64,000 nt of DNA from Bacillus sp. DNRA2 (GCF_012843265.1 NZ_JABAIT010000003.1:165737-229736); one strand, 5' to 3'. Counted from the first letter of the stretch, positions 56,640 through 63,904 are shown. Numbers and translations: made by a program. The notes: generated by a model not told the origin, from the sequence alone.

Positions 56640-56802
56640 ATCTTTTGAGCAAAAAGTTGCTGAACGTTTGGAAAAGCAGAAATATAGTGGTGGCGCCGAC
56701 CCGTCTATTAACAATCCGGCACGTCAACAACCGCGCTATATGGACTTGGCTGAGCACGGCCGCAAGATGTACGAGCGTATCAAACACAAAATTAAACGAT
56801 AA
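56623..56802 (+). CDS. Small basic protein
   Basis: 59 aa from GTG 56623 with AAAGG six bases upstream (a GTG six bases later is possible). Strongly basic C-terminus (GRKMYERIKHKIKR). Overlaps the end of the previous gene in another frame. Confidence 0.55.
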   Translation: MSVSDKSFEQKVAERLEKQKYSGGADPSINNPARQQPRYMDLAEHGRKMYERIKHKIKR

Positions 56803-56819
56803 AACAGGGGGAAATAAAA

Positions 56820-57137
56820 ATGAACGTACAAATTACAGTAAGAAAAACAGTTTATCAGAAATCTAACTTTAGAGCAGCGGGAACAGGTTTTTCCTCGGAA
56901 ATTAAAAAAGAAGGTTATGATTCATTTTTTACTGGATTACATCGAAACGGATTATTAACCGATGAGATTGACAACGCAATGAAACGATTAATTGGAAGTT
57001 TGGTAGGAAATGAAGATACTGACGCAAATGTAACTATTATTCTACCGGAAGGCTATGCGCTGACCGAAACGTTAAAGCAGCATTACATCGATAAATTAAC
57101 CGTGGAGCCGGAAATTAATTCGGTAGTGTTCGCCTAA
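56820..57137 (+). CDS. Hypothetical protein, AT-richer than its neighbours
   Basis: 105 aa from ATG 56820 behind CAGGGGGAAA. Mixed alpha/beta (LTDEIDNAMKRLIGSLVG; TIILPEGYALTETLKQHYID). Its codon use (AAA, GAA, ATT, TTT) looks like the host rather than the CpG-rich element, suggesting recent acquisition inside element 1. No family recognised. Confidence 0.65.
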   Translation: MNVQITVRKTVYQKSNFRAAGTGFSSEIKKEGYDSFFTGLHRNGLLTDEIDNAMKRLIGSLVGNEDTDANVTIILPEGYALTETLKQHYIDKLTVEPEINSVVFA

Positions 57138-57290
57138 TTCATAGAAAAAAAATTCCATGCGCTGCTGGATCTCACTTAACCGCAACATGGAAAAGTAATA
57201 CACGGTCGGCCGACGTTGTCGGTCAAACTTGGCGCTTGTGGCTTCGGCTGCGGGCGTCTTTTTTATTACGAACAAAGGAGGAAAAACGGA

Positions 57291-57641
57291 ATGAATAACT
57301 TATACGATGTTAAAGCAATCGTCGACGAATATCTGACGGAAACAGGACGCTATATGGAGAAAGAGCGCCACAACGCCGATACTATCGACGAATTGCACGA
57401 TATTTTCCGCGAAGCTGAACGCAAGTTTAACGACGGATTAGCGAAGTTACACGCGTTAAAGCTTAGTCGCGATGATCGTCGTCATTTCAGTCTAATTACG
57501 GGCGCATTTGCAACGGCTATGAAGTCGTGCCAGTACGGTGCTAAAGGTCGCTACAAGCACGCAGTCGATAAGATGGCAGAATGTAATAGGCTAGTAGCGC
57601 AGTATGTAATGAGGCAGTTAGGTCGGGTGTCTAAATCATGA
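57291..57641 (+). CDS. Hypothetical protein preceding the tape measure gene
   Basis: 116 aa, helical. ATG 57291 behind AAAGGAGG, after a 153-bp gap with a T-run-ended GC-rich hairpin. It overlaps the tape-measure start by four bases, the position tail-assembly chaperones hold in siphophages, but it shows no recognisable chaperone sequence and no slippery frameshift site is evident. Confidence 0.6.
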   Translation: MNNLYDVKAIVDEYLTETGRYMEKERHNADTIDELHDIFREAERKFNDGLAKLHALKLSRDDRRHFSLITGAFATAMKSCQYGAKGRYKHAVDKMAECNRLVAQYVMRQLGRVSKS

Positions 57642-59623
57642 GTGACGGATTAAATATTTCATTCAAGATTTCGGCAATTGACGACTTTTCGAAAACAATG
57701 TCGAACTTACAATCGTCCACGCAAAAAGCATTTGACACAATAGCTAACGCTGGTAAAGTTGTGGCCGGTGCGGGCGCTGCAATGTCCGTTGCTGCTGGCG
57801 CAGCGATGGGCGTTGGCTTAAACTATCTCGCGGGAATGCAAAAAGCAGAAATCGGGTTGCAAACTTTAACCGGATCCGCCGATGAAACTGCGCGGATTAT
57901 GAAAGACCTGCAAAACTTCGCTATCAACACACCGTTTGAATTTGACGGCATGTTGCAAGGTACTCGTCGATTAATCGGTATGGGTATGGCGTCGGACCAA
58001 GCGACTCAAATGCTATACGCAACCGCCGACGCAGTAGCCGCGGCCGGTGGTGGTGCTGCCGAACTAGACGGCGTTTTATTAGCGCTCGGTCAAATTCAGG
58101 CAAAAGGCAAAATCAGCGCCGAAGAAATGAACCAACTCGCAGAACGCGGCATTCCAGCCTGGAAAATACTCGGCGAACAAATGGGAAAAACGCCAGGCGA
58201 ATTAATGAAGTTGGCCGAAGAAGGTAAGCTGCTAGCAACCGACGCGTTACCGGCATTACAACGAGGTTTCGAAACGACGTTCGGAGGTGCTGCTGCAAAG
58301 CAAGCAGACGGGTTTGCCGGTAGATTAGCGAACCTTAAAGAGCAAGCGGTAATCATGGCGGGCACGTTTGCGAAGCCGTTGTTTGAGCCTATCACTCGAG
58401 CGATGGGAGTCGCGCTTGAAAAAGTACAAGCGTTTAGTGAGTGGTTTCAGAAACTTCCACAAGGCGTGCAGACATTCGCAACAGTTGCAGCGCTCGCTAT
58501 ACCGGTATTAACGCTATTTGCCGGTGGTTTGATGATGTTTGTCGGATTTTTACCAAATATAATTCAAGGATTTACACAGTTAGGCGGGGCGTTTGCTAAA
58601 GTTGGACCAATGCTTGCCGGAACTGGTGGAACGATTTTATTAGTCGTTGCCGCACTCGCAGCACTAGCGGTTGCGTTTGTTTGGGCGTATCAACACGTTG
58701 AGTGGTTCCGTAACGGCGTAGACGCTGCCTGGGCGTGGATTAAAGAGGCATTTAATACCGCGTTAGAATTTATTAAAGGCGTTGTGACTAGCGTAATGTC
58801 CGAGGTTTCCGGATTTATTGGCGACCAGTTAGCGAAAATAAAGGCGTTTTGGGACGAAAACGGAGCGCAAATAACGCAGGCCGCGCAAAACGTGTGGTCT
58901 TTTATTTCCGGCTATCTGTCGCAAATTATGCAGAATATTACCGCGATTTTCCAAATTGCGTGGCCGATTATTTCGGGTATCGTGCAAATTGCCTGGGGTT
59001 TAATCAAAAATATCGTTTCGACGGCCATTGACGTAATTTTAGGCTGGATTAAGTTTTTTTCGCAAGTATTTACAGGCGACTGGCGAGGAGCGTTCGACAC
59101 CGTTAAGCAGATCGCAACCGACATTATGAACGGAATCACTGGCATATTCGAAGGAATCGACTTACTGCAAATTGGTAAGGACATTATTAACGGATTACTC
59201 AAAGGGTTACAGTCAATCGACGTTGCCGGCGCCGTTAAGAAGATAGCAGCGAAGATTCCGGCGGGCATTAAGAAGCTGCTCGACATTCACTCACCGAGCC
59301 GTGTGTTAATGGAGTTAGGTATGTATGCCGGTGACGGTCTAGTTATCGGTATTAGCGATCAGGTCAACGCCATTAAAAACGCTTCGCGCGACATGGCTAT
59401 GGCTGCGGTTCCGAAAATCGACCGACAAGCACCGCCGTCTTACGTGTACGACATCAAGCAACCTCGCCAAACGGAGCAACGTCAACAAGTACCGCAAAAA
59501 GTAACGGTCGAGATTCCGTTATATATCGATGGTCACGAAATCGCACGTAGTACAGTTAGCGACATTAGCCGACTCATTGACGATAGTCTCGGACTAAAAT
59601 TACGAATGAACGGGGTGAGATAA
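57638..59623 (+). CDS. Phage tail tape measure protein
   Basis: 661 aa. Residues about 70-200 fit the tape-measure N-terminal domain: AEIGLQTLTGSADETARIM, LQNFAINTPFEFDGMLQGTRRL, ALGQIQAKGKISAEEMNQLAERGIPAWKILGEQ. Two strongly hydrophobic segments lie near 280-310 and 325-350, then amphipathic repeats, and the C-terminus has IHSPSRVLMELGMYAGDGLV. In phages this protein sets tail length and fills the tail tube. Here it stands without any other recognised tail gene. It is short for the family, predicting a short tail of roughly 100 nm if it acts as a ruler. Confidence 0.9.
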   Translation: MSDGLNISFKISAIDDFSKTMSNLQSSTQKAFDTIANAGKVVAGAGAAMSVAAGAAMGVGLNYLAGMQKAEIGLQTLTGSADETARIMKDLQNFAINTPFEFDGMLQGTRRLIGMGMASDQATQMLYATADAVAAAGGGAAELDGVLLALGQIQAKGKISAEEMNQLAERGIPAWKILGEQMGKTPGELMKLAEEGKLLATDALPALQRGFETTFGGAAAKQADGFAGRLANLKEQAVIMAGTFAKPLFEPITRAMGVALEKVQAFSEWFQKLPQGVQTFATVAALAIPVLTLFAGGLMMFVGFLPNIIQGFTQLGGAFAKVGPMLAGTGGTILLVVAALAALAVAFVWAYQHVEWFRNGVDAAWAWIKEAFNTALEFIKGVVTSVMSEVSGFIGDQLAKIKAFWDENGAQITQAAQNVWSFISGYLSQIMQNITAIFQIAWPIISGIVQIAWGLIKNIVSTAIDVILGWIKFFSQVFTGDWRGAFDTVKQIATDIMNGITGIFEGIDLLQIGKDIINGLLKGLQSIDVAGAVKKIAAKIPAGIKKLLDIHSPSRVLMELGMYAGDGLVIGISDQVNAIKNASRDMAMAAVPKIDRQAPPSYVYDIKQPRQTEQRQQVPQKVTVEIPLYIDGHEIARSTVSDISRLIDDSLGLKLRMNGVR

Positions 59624-60012
59624 TGTTAAAAAAGGAGCAACTCGAGGCTATTAAGTACCTCGCGCAGCCTAAAAACGGCGGCTTAACGCAAGATCAAATT
59701 GCGGAGGCCGTTGGTGTAACACGTATGACCTTGCACCGATGGAAACAAGATATCGAGTTTCAAGACGAACTCAAACGGGAAATCGGTCGTAATACAATGA
59801 ACCGTATTCCGGACGTACTCGAAGCGATGTTTAAGTCGGCAACGCAGCACGGCTCGGCCAACGCCGCAAAGCTAATCTTGCAATCGGTCGGCATGTTAAC
59901 GGACAAACTCGAAGTCGAGGACCGCACGAAACACAGCGAGCAACCTAAACACGACGTCGAGACGATGCAAGCCGAAATCGAACGCATTCGAGCGCTACGA
60001 CGCGCAAAGTAA
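59623..60012 (+). CDS. phBC6A51-type helix-turn-helix protein (possible small terminase)
   Basis: 129 aa. HTH at about residues 18-45 (LTQDQIAEAVGVTRMTLHRWKQDIEF), then a helical region ending in NAAKLILQSVGM. It is of the phBC6A51 family known from B. cereus prophages, whose structure I recall as a nonameric ring, like small terminases. A DNA-recognition role in packaging is therefore plausible but unproven. Start overlaps the tape-measure stop by one base; last gene of the operon. Confidence 0.75.
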   Translation: MLKKEQLEAIKYLAQPKNGGLTQDQIAEAVGVTRMTLHRWKQDIEFQDELKREIGRNTMNRIPDVLEAMFKSATQHGSANAAKLILQSVGMLTDKLEVEDRTKHSEQPKHDVETMQAEIERIRALRRAK

Positions 60013-60108
60013 CGAAACAAAACGCCTCACTCAAAAAGAGTGGGCGTACTTTACATAGTACGTGCATTATTTCGCGATTGCTCGCATAAGCTGACATAAG
60101 AAGAAGTC

Positions 60109-60168
60109 AGCGTCAATAGGCAAACTGCGCCTTTCTCCTATTGCGGGGGATCGGCGCTATTTTTTTGT
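60109..60168. terminator. Terminator between converging genes in element 1
   Basis: CAATAGG pairs with CCTATTG (60114-60142) and the region ends in CGGCGCTATTTTTTT. Just upstream ACGCCTCACTC pairs with GAGTGGGCGT (60018-60046). Together they can end the tape-measure operon and the minus-strand regulator. Confidence 0.55.
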
Positions 60169-60170
60169 GC

Positions 60171-60314
60171 CTATTTTCCGAGACCCTTGCGCATTAACTC
60201 CAATATCGCAGCAGCGCGACTAGGTAAACTATTATCCTCTTTATAATCATCGACCTTTTTTAGCATAATATCATTCAAACGTATCTCTACTCTTGTAGTC
60301 TTTTTTTCTGACAT
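60171..60314 (-). CDS. Small ribbon-helix-helix repressor
   Basis: 47 aa. N-terminal beta strand TTRVEIRLNDIML and two helices (KKVDDYKEDN, SRAAAILELMRKGL) are the Arc/CopG ribbon-helix-helix pattern. ATG 60314 has GAGGTGATT upstream. Its promoter (TTGATT-17-TAAAAT on the minus strand) lies wholly within a 32-bp palindrome (60331-60362), a strong sign of autorepression. The only recognised minus-strand gene of element 1. Confidence 0.85.
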   Translation of the reverse strand: MSEKKTTRVEIRLNDIMLKKVDDYKEDNSLPSRAAAILELMRKGLGK

Positions 60315-60330
60315 TTTAATCACCTCACTG

Positions 60331-60362
60331 TTGATTTTACGGTAAAGCTACGTTAAAATCAA
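60331..60362 (-). promoter_or_regulatory. Palindromic operator and promoter of the RHH regulator
   Basis: Arms TTGATTTTACG and CGTTAAAATCAA are near reverse complements around a 9-base centre. Read on the minus strand they supply the -35 (TTGATT) and -10 (TAAAAT) with a 17-bp spacer. Further ACGTTAAA/TACGTAT blocks continue to about 60400. Confidence 0.65.
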
Positions 60363-60427
60363 GATAACCGTAATAAATACGTTAAATATACGTATAATTT
60401 ACTGTGAGGGGAGTCTCCCCTACCGTT

Positions 60428-60465
60428 GTTACACTGTAACGCAGTAACACGGTTGACACTGTCAA
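60428..60465 (+). promoter_or_regulatory. Two related 13-bp palindromes upstream of the CopG-like gene
   Basis: GTTAC-ACT-GTAAC (60428-60440) and TTGAC-ACT-GTCAA (60453-60465) are both perfect, share the ACT centre and are 25 bp apart. The second contains TTGACA, a possible -35. A likely repressor site pair for the downstream genes. Confidence 0.6.
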
Positions 60466-60498
60466 ATGTCAAGACAATGTGAAAGAGAGGTTACGAGA

Positions 60499-60771
60499 AT
60501 GATAGAGGGGAAAGGCTTAGGGAATAAGAAAGTTAATCGCGTGAACATATCGCTAACCAACAAGGAAAGCGCAAAACTAAACCGACTGGCGACCGCTTGC
60601 AACATGCGACCTACTACACTCGCCGGTATGCTTGTTGAGCGCTGCCTTAACGATGTTAATATAATAAATGAAATCCAATCGGAATACTGTACTTATTCAG
60701 CATACCGCATTGTCGTCCTTAAAATCGGCAACGAGGTCAAGTATATAACGGGCGGACGTGAGGACCTATGA
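60499..60771 (+). CDS. CopG-like ribbon-helix-helix protein
   Basis: 90 aa from ATG 60499 behind GAGAGG. KVNRVNISLTNKESAKLNRLATACNMRPTTLAGMLVERCL is a ribbon-helix-helix pattern (strand, helix, helix). The C-terminal part (SAYRIVVLKIGNEVKYITG) is beta-rich. Probable regulator, divergent from the smaller RHH gene. Overlaps the next gene by four bases. Confidence 0.75.
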   Translation: MIEGKGLGNKKVNRVNISLTNKESAKLNRLATACNMRPTTLAGMLVERCLNDVNIINEIQSEYCTYSAYRIVVLKIGNEVKYITGGREDL

Positions 60772-61034
60772 TAGATGGTTTCGTAATGGGCGTGATGTCT
60801 GCCGTGATCACTTACGCAATATTCCGCAGCCGTGACGATGAAGCATACGACGAGGACGATCTAATCGAAGAAGTTGCCGCAGCCGATGACGACTATGACG
60901 TTAGCGACTACAAAGAACGAAGCGTAACGATGTCGTGCCAAACTTGCCGCAAGCTGAAGCGTCACCGTGAAATCGAGCCGAACTTGTACCAATGCGTCAA
61001 ATGCAAGCGTCATACCGATTTACGGCGTCGTTAG
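60768..61034 (+). CDS. Membrane-anchored acidic zinc-ribbon protein
   Basis: 88 aa. N-terminal hydrophobic helix (about 5-19), a very acidic middle (DDEAYDEDDLIEEVAAADDDYD) and a C-terminal C4 zinc ribbon (CQTCRKLKRHREIEPNLYQCVKC). Coupled to the CopG-like gene. No family recognised. Confidence 0.7.
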   Translation: MIDGFVMGVMSAVITYAIFRSRDDEAYDEDDLIEEVAAADDDYDVSDYKERSVTMSCQTCRKLKRHREIEPNLYQCVKCKRHTDLRRR

Positions 61035-61164
61035 ATTCGAATATTCGTAGTATTGCCCGTCTCGTTGCGAAATATACGTTGACTACCGCATTAATGCACG
61101 TCTATAATTAAACCGTATAGGTTGAACGGAGTCTGTGACGGACTTTTAACGAAATCCGTTACGA

Positions 61165-61208
61165 CGGTTGATTGACCGTTGATATACCGCTGATTGTCCG
61201 TAATGATT
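61165..61208 (+). repeat. Candidate arm-type integrase sites, right end of element 1
   Basis: Four 11-bp units in exact tandem: CGGTTGATTGA, CCGTTGATATA, CCGCTGATTGT, CCGTAATGATT, starting at 61165, 61176, 61187 and 61198. They lie 22 bp outside the att repeat and resemble the left-end motifs at 46847-46883. Confidence 0.6.
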
Positions 61209-61230
61209 AGGCGTGTTGGACTGACGATAA

Positions 61231-61299
61231 CTTCAAAACCGTCTGTGACCTGCGTGCCAGGTTGGGTGGGTTCGATTCCCACGCGGTCCCGCCATATCA
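61231..61299 (+). repeat. attR of element 1 / attL of element 2: 69-bp tRNA-Sec 3' copy
   Basis: Exact copy of 46760-46828. It has no 5' half, D-arm or promoter, so it is not a functional tRNA gene; it is the displaced 3' end left by integration. Confidence 0.95.
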
Positions 61300-61404
61300 G
61301 TAATATCAACGTTAGTACATATTTTCACTTGCACGGTTTTATCGGTAAAAATTAGCAAAACCGATGAAGTCCGATAAGTGAAACCGTACAGGACATTTAC
61401 ACTT

Positions 61405-61432
61405 AACCACCTATAAAAATTCGTAGGGGGTT
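61405..61432 (+). promoter_or_regulatory. Hairpin sequestering the integrase-2 ribosome binding site
   Basis: AACCACCTA pairs with TAGGGGGTT around a 10-base loop, followed by ATTTTTATG. The AGGGGG that serves ATG 61439 is in the 3' arm. Same design as in element 1 but different bases and loop, which suggests selection for the structure. Confidence 0.6.
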
Positions 61433-61438
61433 ATTTTT

Positions 61439-62410
61439 ATGCAACAAACTATTCGGAAGTACAAACGTGGACAGGCTGGAAAAAGGACTACTAGAAAGGT
61501 AATGGAATCATTTTCGCTGTTTGAAATGTTTGAACGATTCATGTTATTTAAAAAGACTGAAGGCTTAGCATCTAGAACGATAAATGATTACTATACTAAT
61601 TTTGATTACTTTAAAGAATTTATCGGTGAAGATTTATCGGTAGATGTAATAACGACTGAGTTATTCCGAGACTTTGTCGGTTATATGTTACACGAAAAAG
61701 AACTATCACCAGTAACTGCCAATGTAAGAATTAGGACTTTAAGGGCATTTATTCGATTTTGTTATACTGAGGGATACATAGATATTCCTATTCATGAAAA
61801 TTTCAAACCAGTAAAGACACCGGAAGATACGCTTGAATCATTTACACCAGCAGAAATAAAGAAGTTACTTTCTGTAATTGATGATGAATTATATACTGGA
61901 TTTCGTGATAAAGTTATTATTTTTGTCTTTCTAGATACTTTAGTAAGAATATCCGAACTGGTTGCAATCAAACGATGTAATGTGGACTTAAAAGGTGGAT
62001 TCATTCAGTTAGAAGCTGGTGAAACCAAAACAAGGAAAGCAAGAACAGTTCCACTATCATTTAAGACTATAAAACTATTATCTGAATATATGAAGGAAAC
62101 GGAAGATTTTGAAGCAGAACACCTATTCCTTACTTACGATGGGCACCAAATTAATGATGCGACAGTAAGAATAAATTTAAGGGATTTTGGTAGAAAGGCT
62201 GGAATCACTAGGAAACGTGTTTCACCTCATACTTTTAGACACACAGGGGCTTTATTTTATGTAATGAATGGTGGTGACCCCTTTTCATTACAAAAAATTC
62301 TAGGTCATTCACATATGAATATGGTTAGAAAGTATATACAAATGACCGATACTGATGTTAGAAAACAACATAATGCATTTTCACCAATAAACAGCATTTT
62401 TGGAAAATGA
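61439..62410 (+). CDS. Tyrosine-type site-specific integrase, element 2
   Basis: 323 aa. Core-binding domain (about 27-110) and complete active site: R170, K197, H264 and R267 (HTFRH), H290 (GHSHMNM), Y299 (RKYIQM). Clearly homologous over its whole length to the 47014 integrase, with the ending FSPINSIFGK against FSPLNYVFKK, but in AT-rich codons. It should recognise the same tRNA-Sec core. ATG 61439 behind AGGGGG. A terminator follows. Confidence 0.93.
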   Translation: MQQTIRKYKRGQAGKRTTRKVMESFSLFEMFERFMLFKKTEGLASRTINDYYTNFDYFKEFIGEDLSVDVITTELFRDFVGYMLHEKELSPVTANVRIRTLRAFIRFCYTEGYIDIPIHENFKPVKTPEDTLESFTPAEIKKLLSVIDDELYTGFRDKVIIFVFLDTLVRISELVAIKRCNVDLKGGFIQLEAGETKTRKARTVPLSFKTIKLLSEYMKETEDFEAEHLFLTYDGHQINDATVRINLRDFGRKAGITRKRVSPHTFRHTGALFYVMNGGDPFSLQKILGHSHMNMVRKYIQMTDTDVRKQHNAFSPINSIFGK

Positions 62411-62418
62411 TAATCATT

Positions 62419-62455
62419 TAACGTTCCTTTAATTTAGATTAAGGGAACGTTTTTA
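62419..62455 (+). terminator. Terminator of integrase 2
   Basis: AACGTTCC and GGAACGTT pair, with TTTAAT/ATTAAG inside, then TTTT. Confidence 0.85.
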
Positions 62456-62557
62456 GGTTGACTACGAAATATTTCAGTAAAAATTTACATTAAAGTACCA
62501 TTTTTTATATAAAGAATAGTTGGAGTGTTATAATTAACAAAAAAAAGGGGGGAATTA

Positions 62558-63712
62558 ATGGGTTTATTAGATACTTTAATATACTTAACAAAATCATCCA
62601 CGCTTAGAAAATTAAGTGGAGAACCAAAACGGCTTTATAAATATTCTATTGTAGCCACGTTTTTCAACATTGTCGCTGGAAAACATCTCCAAACTGGTCA
62701 ATTTGAAAATATAGAAATTGCTAAGGATATTATCAGAGACCCCAAGAATGCTAGTGAAAATTATTCACTTCCGCACTTTAAAAAGGAAGTGCATTATTGT
62801 TTAAGGCTTCGACATTTCCATAATCCTGATTCAGGTGAGACAGTAGACTATTTATTTAGTTTTTTTAGAGAGAAACTAGAGGGATTAAAAAAGGGAAAAA
62901 GATTTTGGAAAGGAAGTGAATTTGAGAAAATTATATCATTGGATGAATTCTTTAAAGATACTCATGCACGACCTATAAAAGAACATCATTGGATTGATTT
63001 TAATATAGAAAGAGGGTTGATTCCAACGATACCAGAATTTATTACATACGGTGATTTAATTAATTCATGGAATTTACTGCTTGAACGGTGGAAGAAATAT
63101 CAAAAGTTAGCCGAAGAACATACTGGTTTTATTTCACAATTGGATTTTAAAAAGAGTGAAAAAGGGAGAGAGATAGAATATGAAATCTTTACTCTTCAAA
63201 GAACATGTTATACAGCTTGTGTAACATTTGTAGAATCTTATCTATTCTACCTTTTCTATAACTTCAAATCAATTAAACTATTTGAAGAGGATAATGATAT
63301 TTCCAATTTATACAAATTAAACGAAAGAAATATAAATGATACAAACGTTATCGAAACAATTATTATTCCCAAATTTATAACTACCGAAGAAAATAATAAA
63401 AAAATGAAAGATTTATATAATGAATTTGAACACATTAATAATACTAGGAACTCAATTATACATACAACTGCTTATGAAGATAAATCAAAACAAAAGTCAT
63501 TTATGGAACTGTTCTTTGAAATCAATTTAGACAAAGTAGAGAAATCAATGACTAATTCAATTGAAATAGTATTATTTATTGAAAGTTTATTACCTGAAGA
63601 ACATAAATTACTTCAATGGTGGGATAGATTTGAGACCCCTGATTTTAGTTTAAGAAGAAAAATTTCTATCGTAAATCCTGAATCTAATCTTTCAAAGTTA
63701 AGTAGTATATAG
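62558..63712 (+). CDS. Protein with C-terminal HEPN-type domain, possible defence ribonuclease
   Basis: 384 aa, not recognised as a named family. The C-terminal part (about 205-350) is all helical with TACVTFVESYLFYLFYNF followed by NTRNSIIHTT: R297-N-S-I-I-H302 fits the R-X4-6-H motif of HEPN RNases found in toxins and phage-abortive systems. The N-terminal ~200 residues are charged and helical, with no motif I know. ATG 62558 behind AAAGGGGGG. Standing alone after an integrase, it is a typical cargo position for anti-phage genes, but the function is inferred. Confidence 0.65.
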   Translation: MGLLDTLIYLTKSSTLRKLSGEPKRLYKYSIVATFFNIVAGKHLQTGQFENIEIAKDIIRDPKNASENYSLPHFKKEVHYCLRLRHFHNPDSGETVDYLFSFFREKLEGLKKGKRFWKGSEFEKIISLDEFFKDTHARPIKEHHWIDFNIERGLIPTIPEFITYGDLINSWNLLLERWKKYQKLAEEHTGFISQLDFKKSEKGREIEYEIFTLQRTCYTACVTFVESYLFYLFYNFKSIKLFEEDNDISNLYKLNERNINDTNVIETIIIPKFITTEENNKKMKDLYNEFEHINNTRNSIIHTTAYEDKSKQKSFMELFFEINLDKVEKSMTNSIEIVLFIESLLPEEHKLLQWWDRFETPDFSLRRKISIVNPESNLSKLSSI

Positions 63713-63717
63713 AAAAG

Positions 63718-63747
63718 AAAAACCGTTGCTTATTCAACTGTTTTTTA
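63718..63747 (+). terminator. Terminator after the HEPN gene
   Basis: AAACCGTTG pairs with CAACTGTTT, then TTTT. Confidence 0.6.
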
Positions 63748-63838
63748 TCAACACAGAAACGTAAGGAACACTCAAAATATTCCATTTATTACGATGATAT
63801 ACTTACCTTGTAACTATACAATCGTTAGGGGGAATTTT

Positions 63839-63904
63839 GTGTTTCAAACTATTAACGGTGTCCAAGTAAAGGAACACGATGATACAAAAGAATTGACTAA
63901 CTGA
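63839..63904 (+). pseudogene. Short 5' gene fragment cut by the IS end
   Basis: GTG 63839 behind AGGGGG opens a frame of 21 codons (MFQTINGVQVKEHDD, then TKELTN) that stops exactly where the insertion sequence begins. The good ribosome binding site and the abrupt end suggest the start of a gene whose remainder lies beyond the IS. Confidence 0.45.

Larger units (their letters stand above)
46760..61299 (+). mobile_element. Element 1: 14.5-kb phage-like integrative element in selC
   Basis: Bounded by exact 69-bp repeats of the 3' half of the tRNA-Sec gene (46760-46828 and 61231-61299). It carries an integrase next to the tRNA, a LexA-type operator, a second recombinase, a helicase-like gene beside a candidate origin, HNH nuclease, tape-measure protein, phBC6A51-type HTH protein and about a dozen small unknown proteins, nearly all on the + strand with overlapping starts. 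CpG is frequent (about seven per 60 bases in parts, against about three in the core). No capsid, portal, large terminase, holin or endolysin is visible. Best read as a phage satellite-like element or a stripped prophage. Confidence 0.85.
61035..61438. other. Junction between element 1 and element 2
   Basis: 404 bp: the right arm-site repeats of element 1 (61165-61208), the 69-bp tRNA-Sec copy (61231-61299) and the leader of the second integrase with its hairpin (61405-61432). No gene; open frames across the tRNA fragment are spurious. Confidence 0.75.

Noticed and set aside
46829..61230. Element 1 as a conjugative element (ICE)
   Set aside because: No relaxase, VirD4-type coupling ATPase, VirB4 or VirB6 is visible, while a tape-measure protein is. 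A phage-related origin is the better reading.
61091..61309. Minus-strand frame over the att copy (with a GIEPTQPGTQVTDG-like peptide)
   Set aside because: This is the well-known spurious translation of a tRNA region; no start signals.
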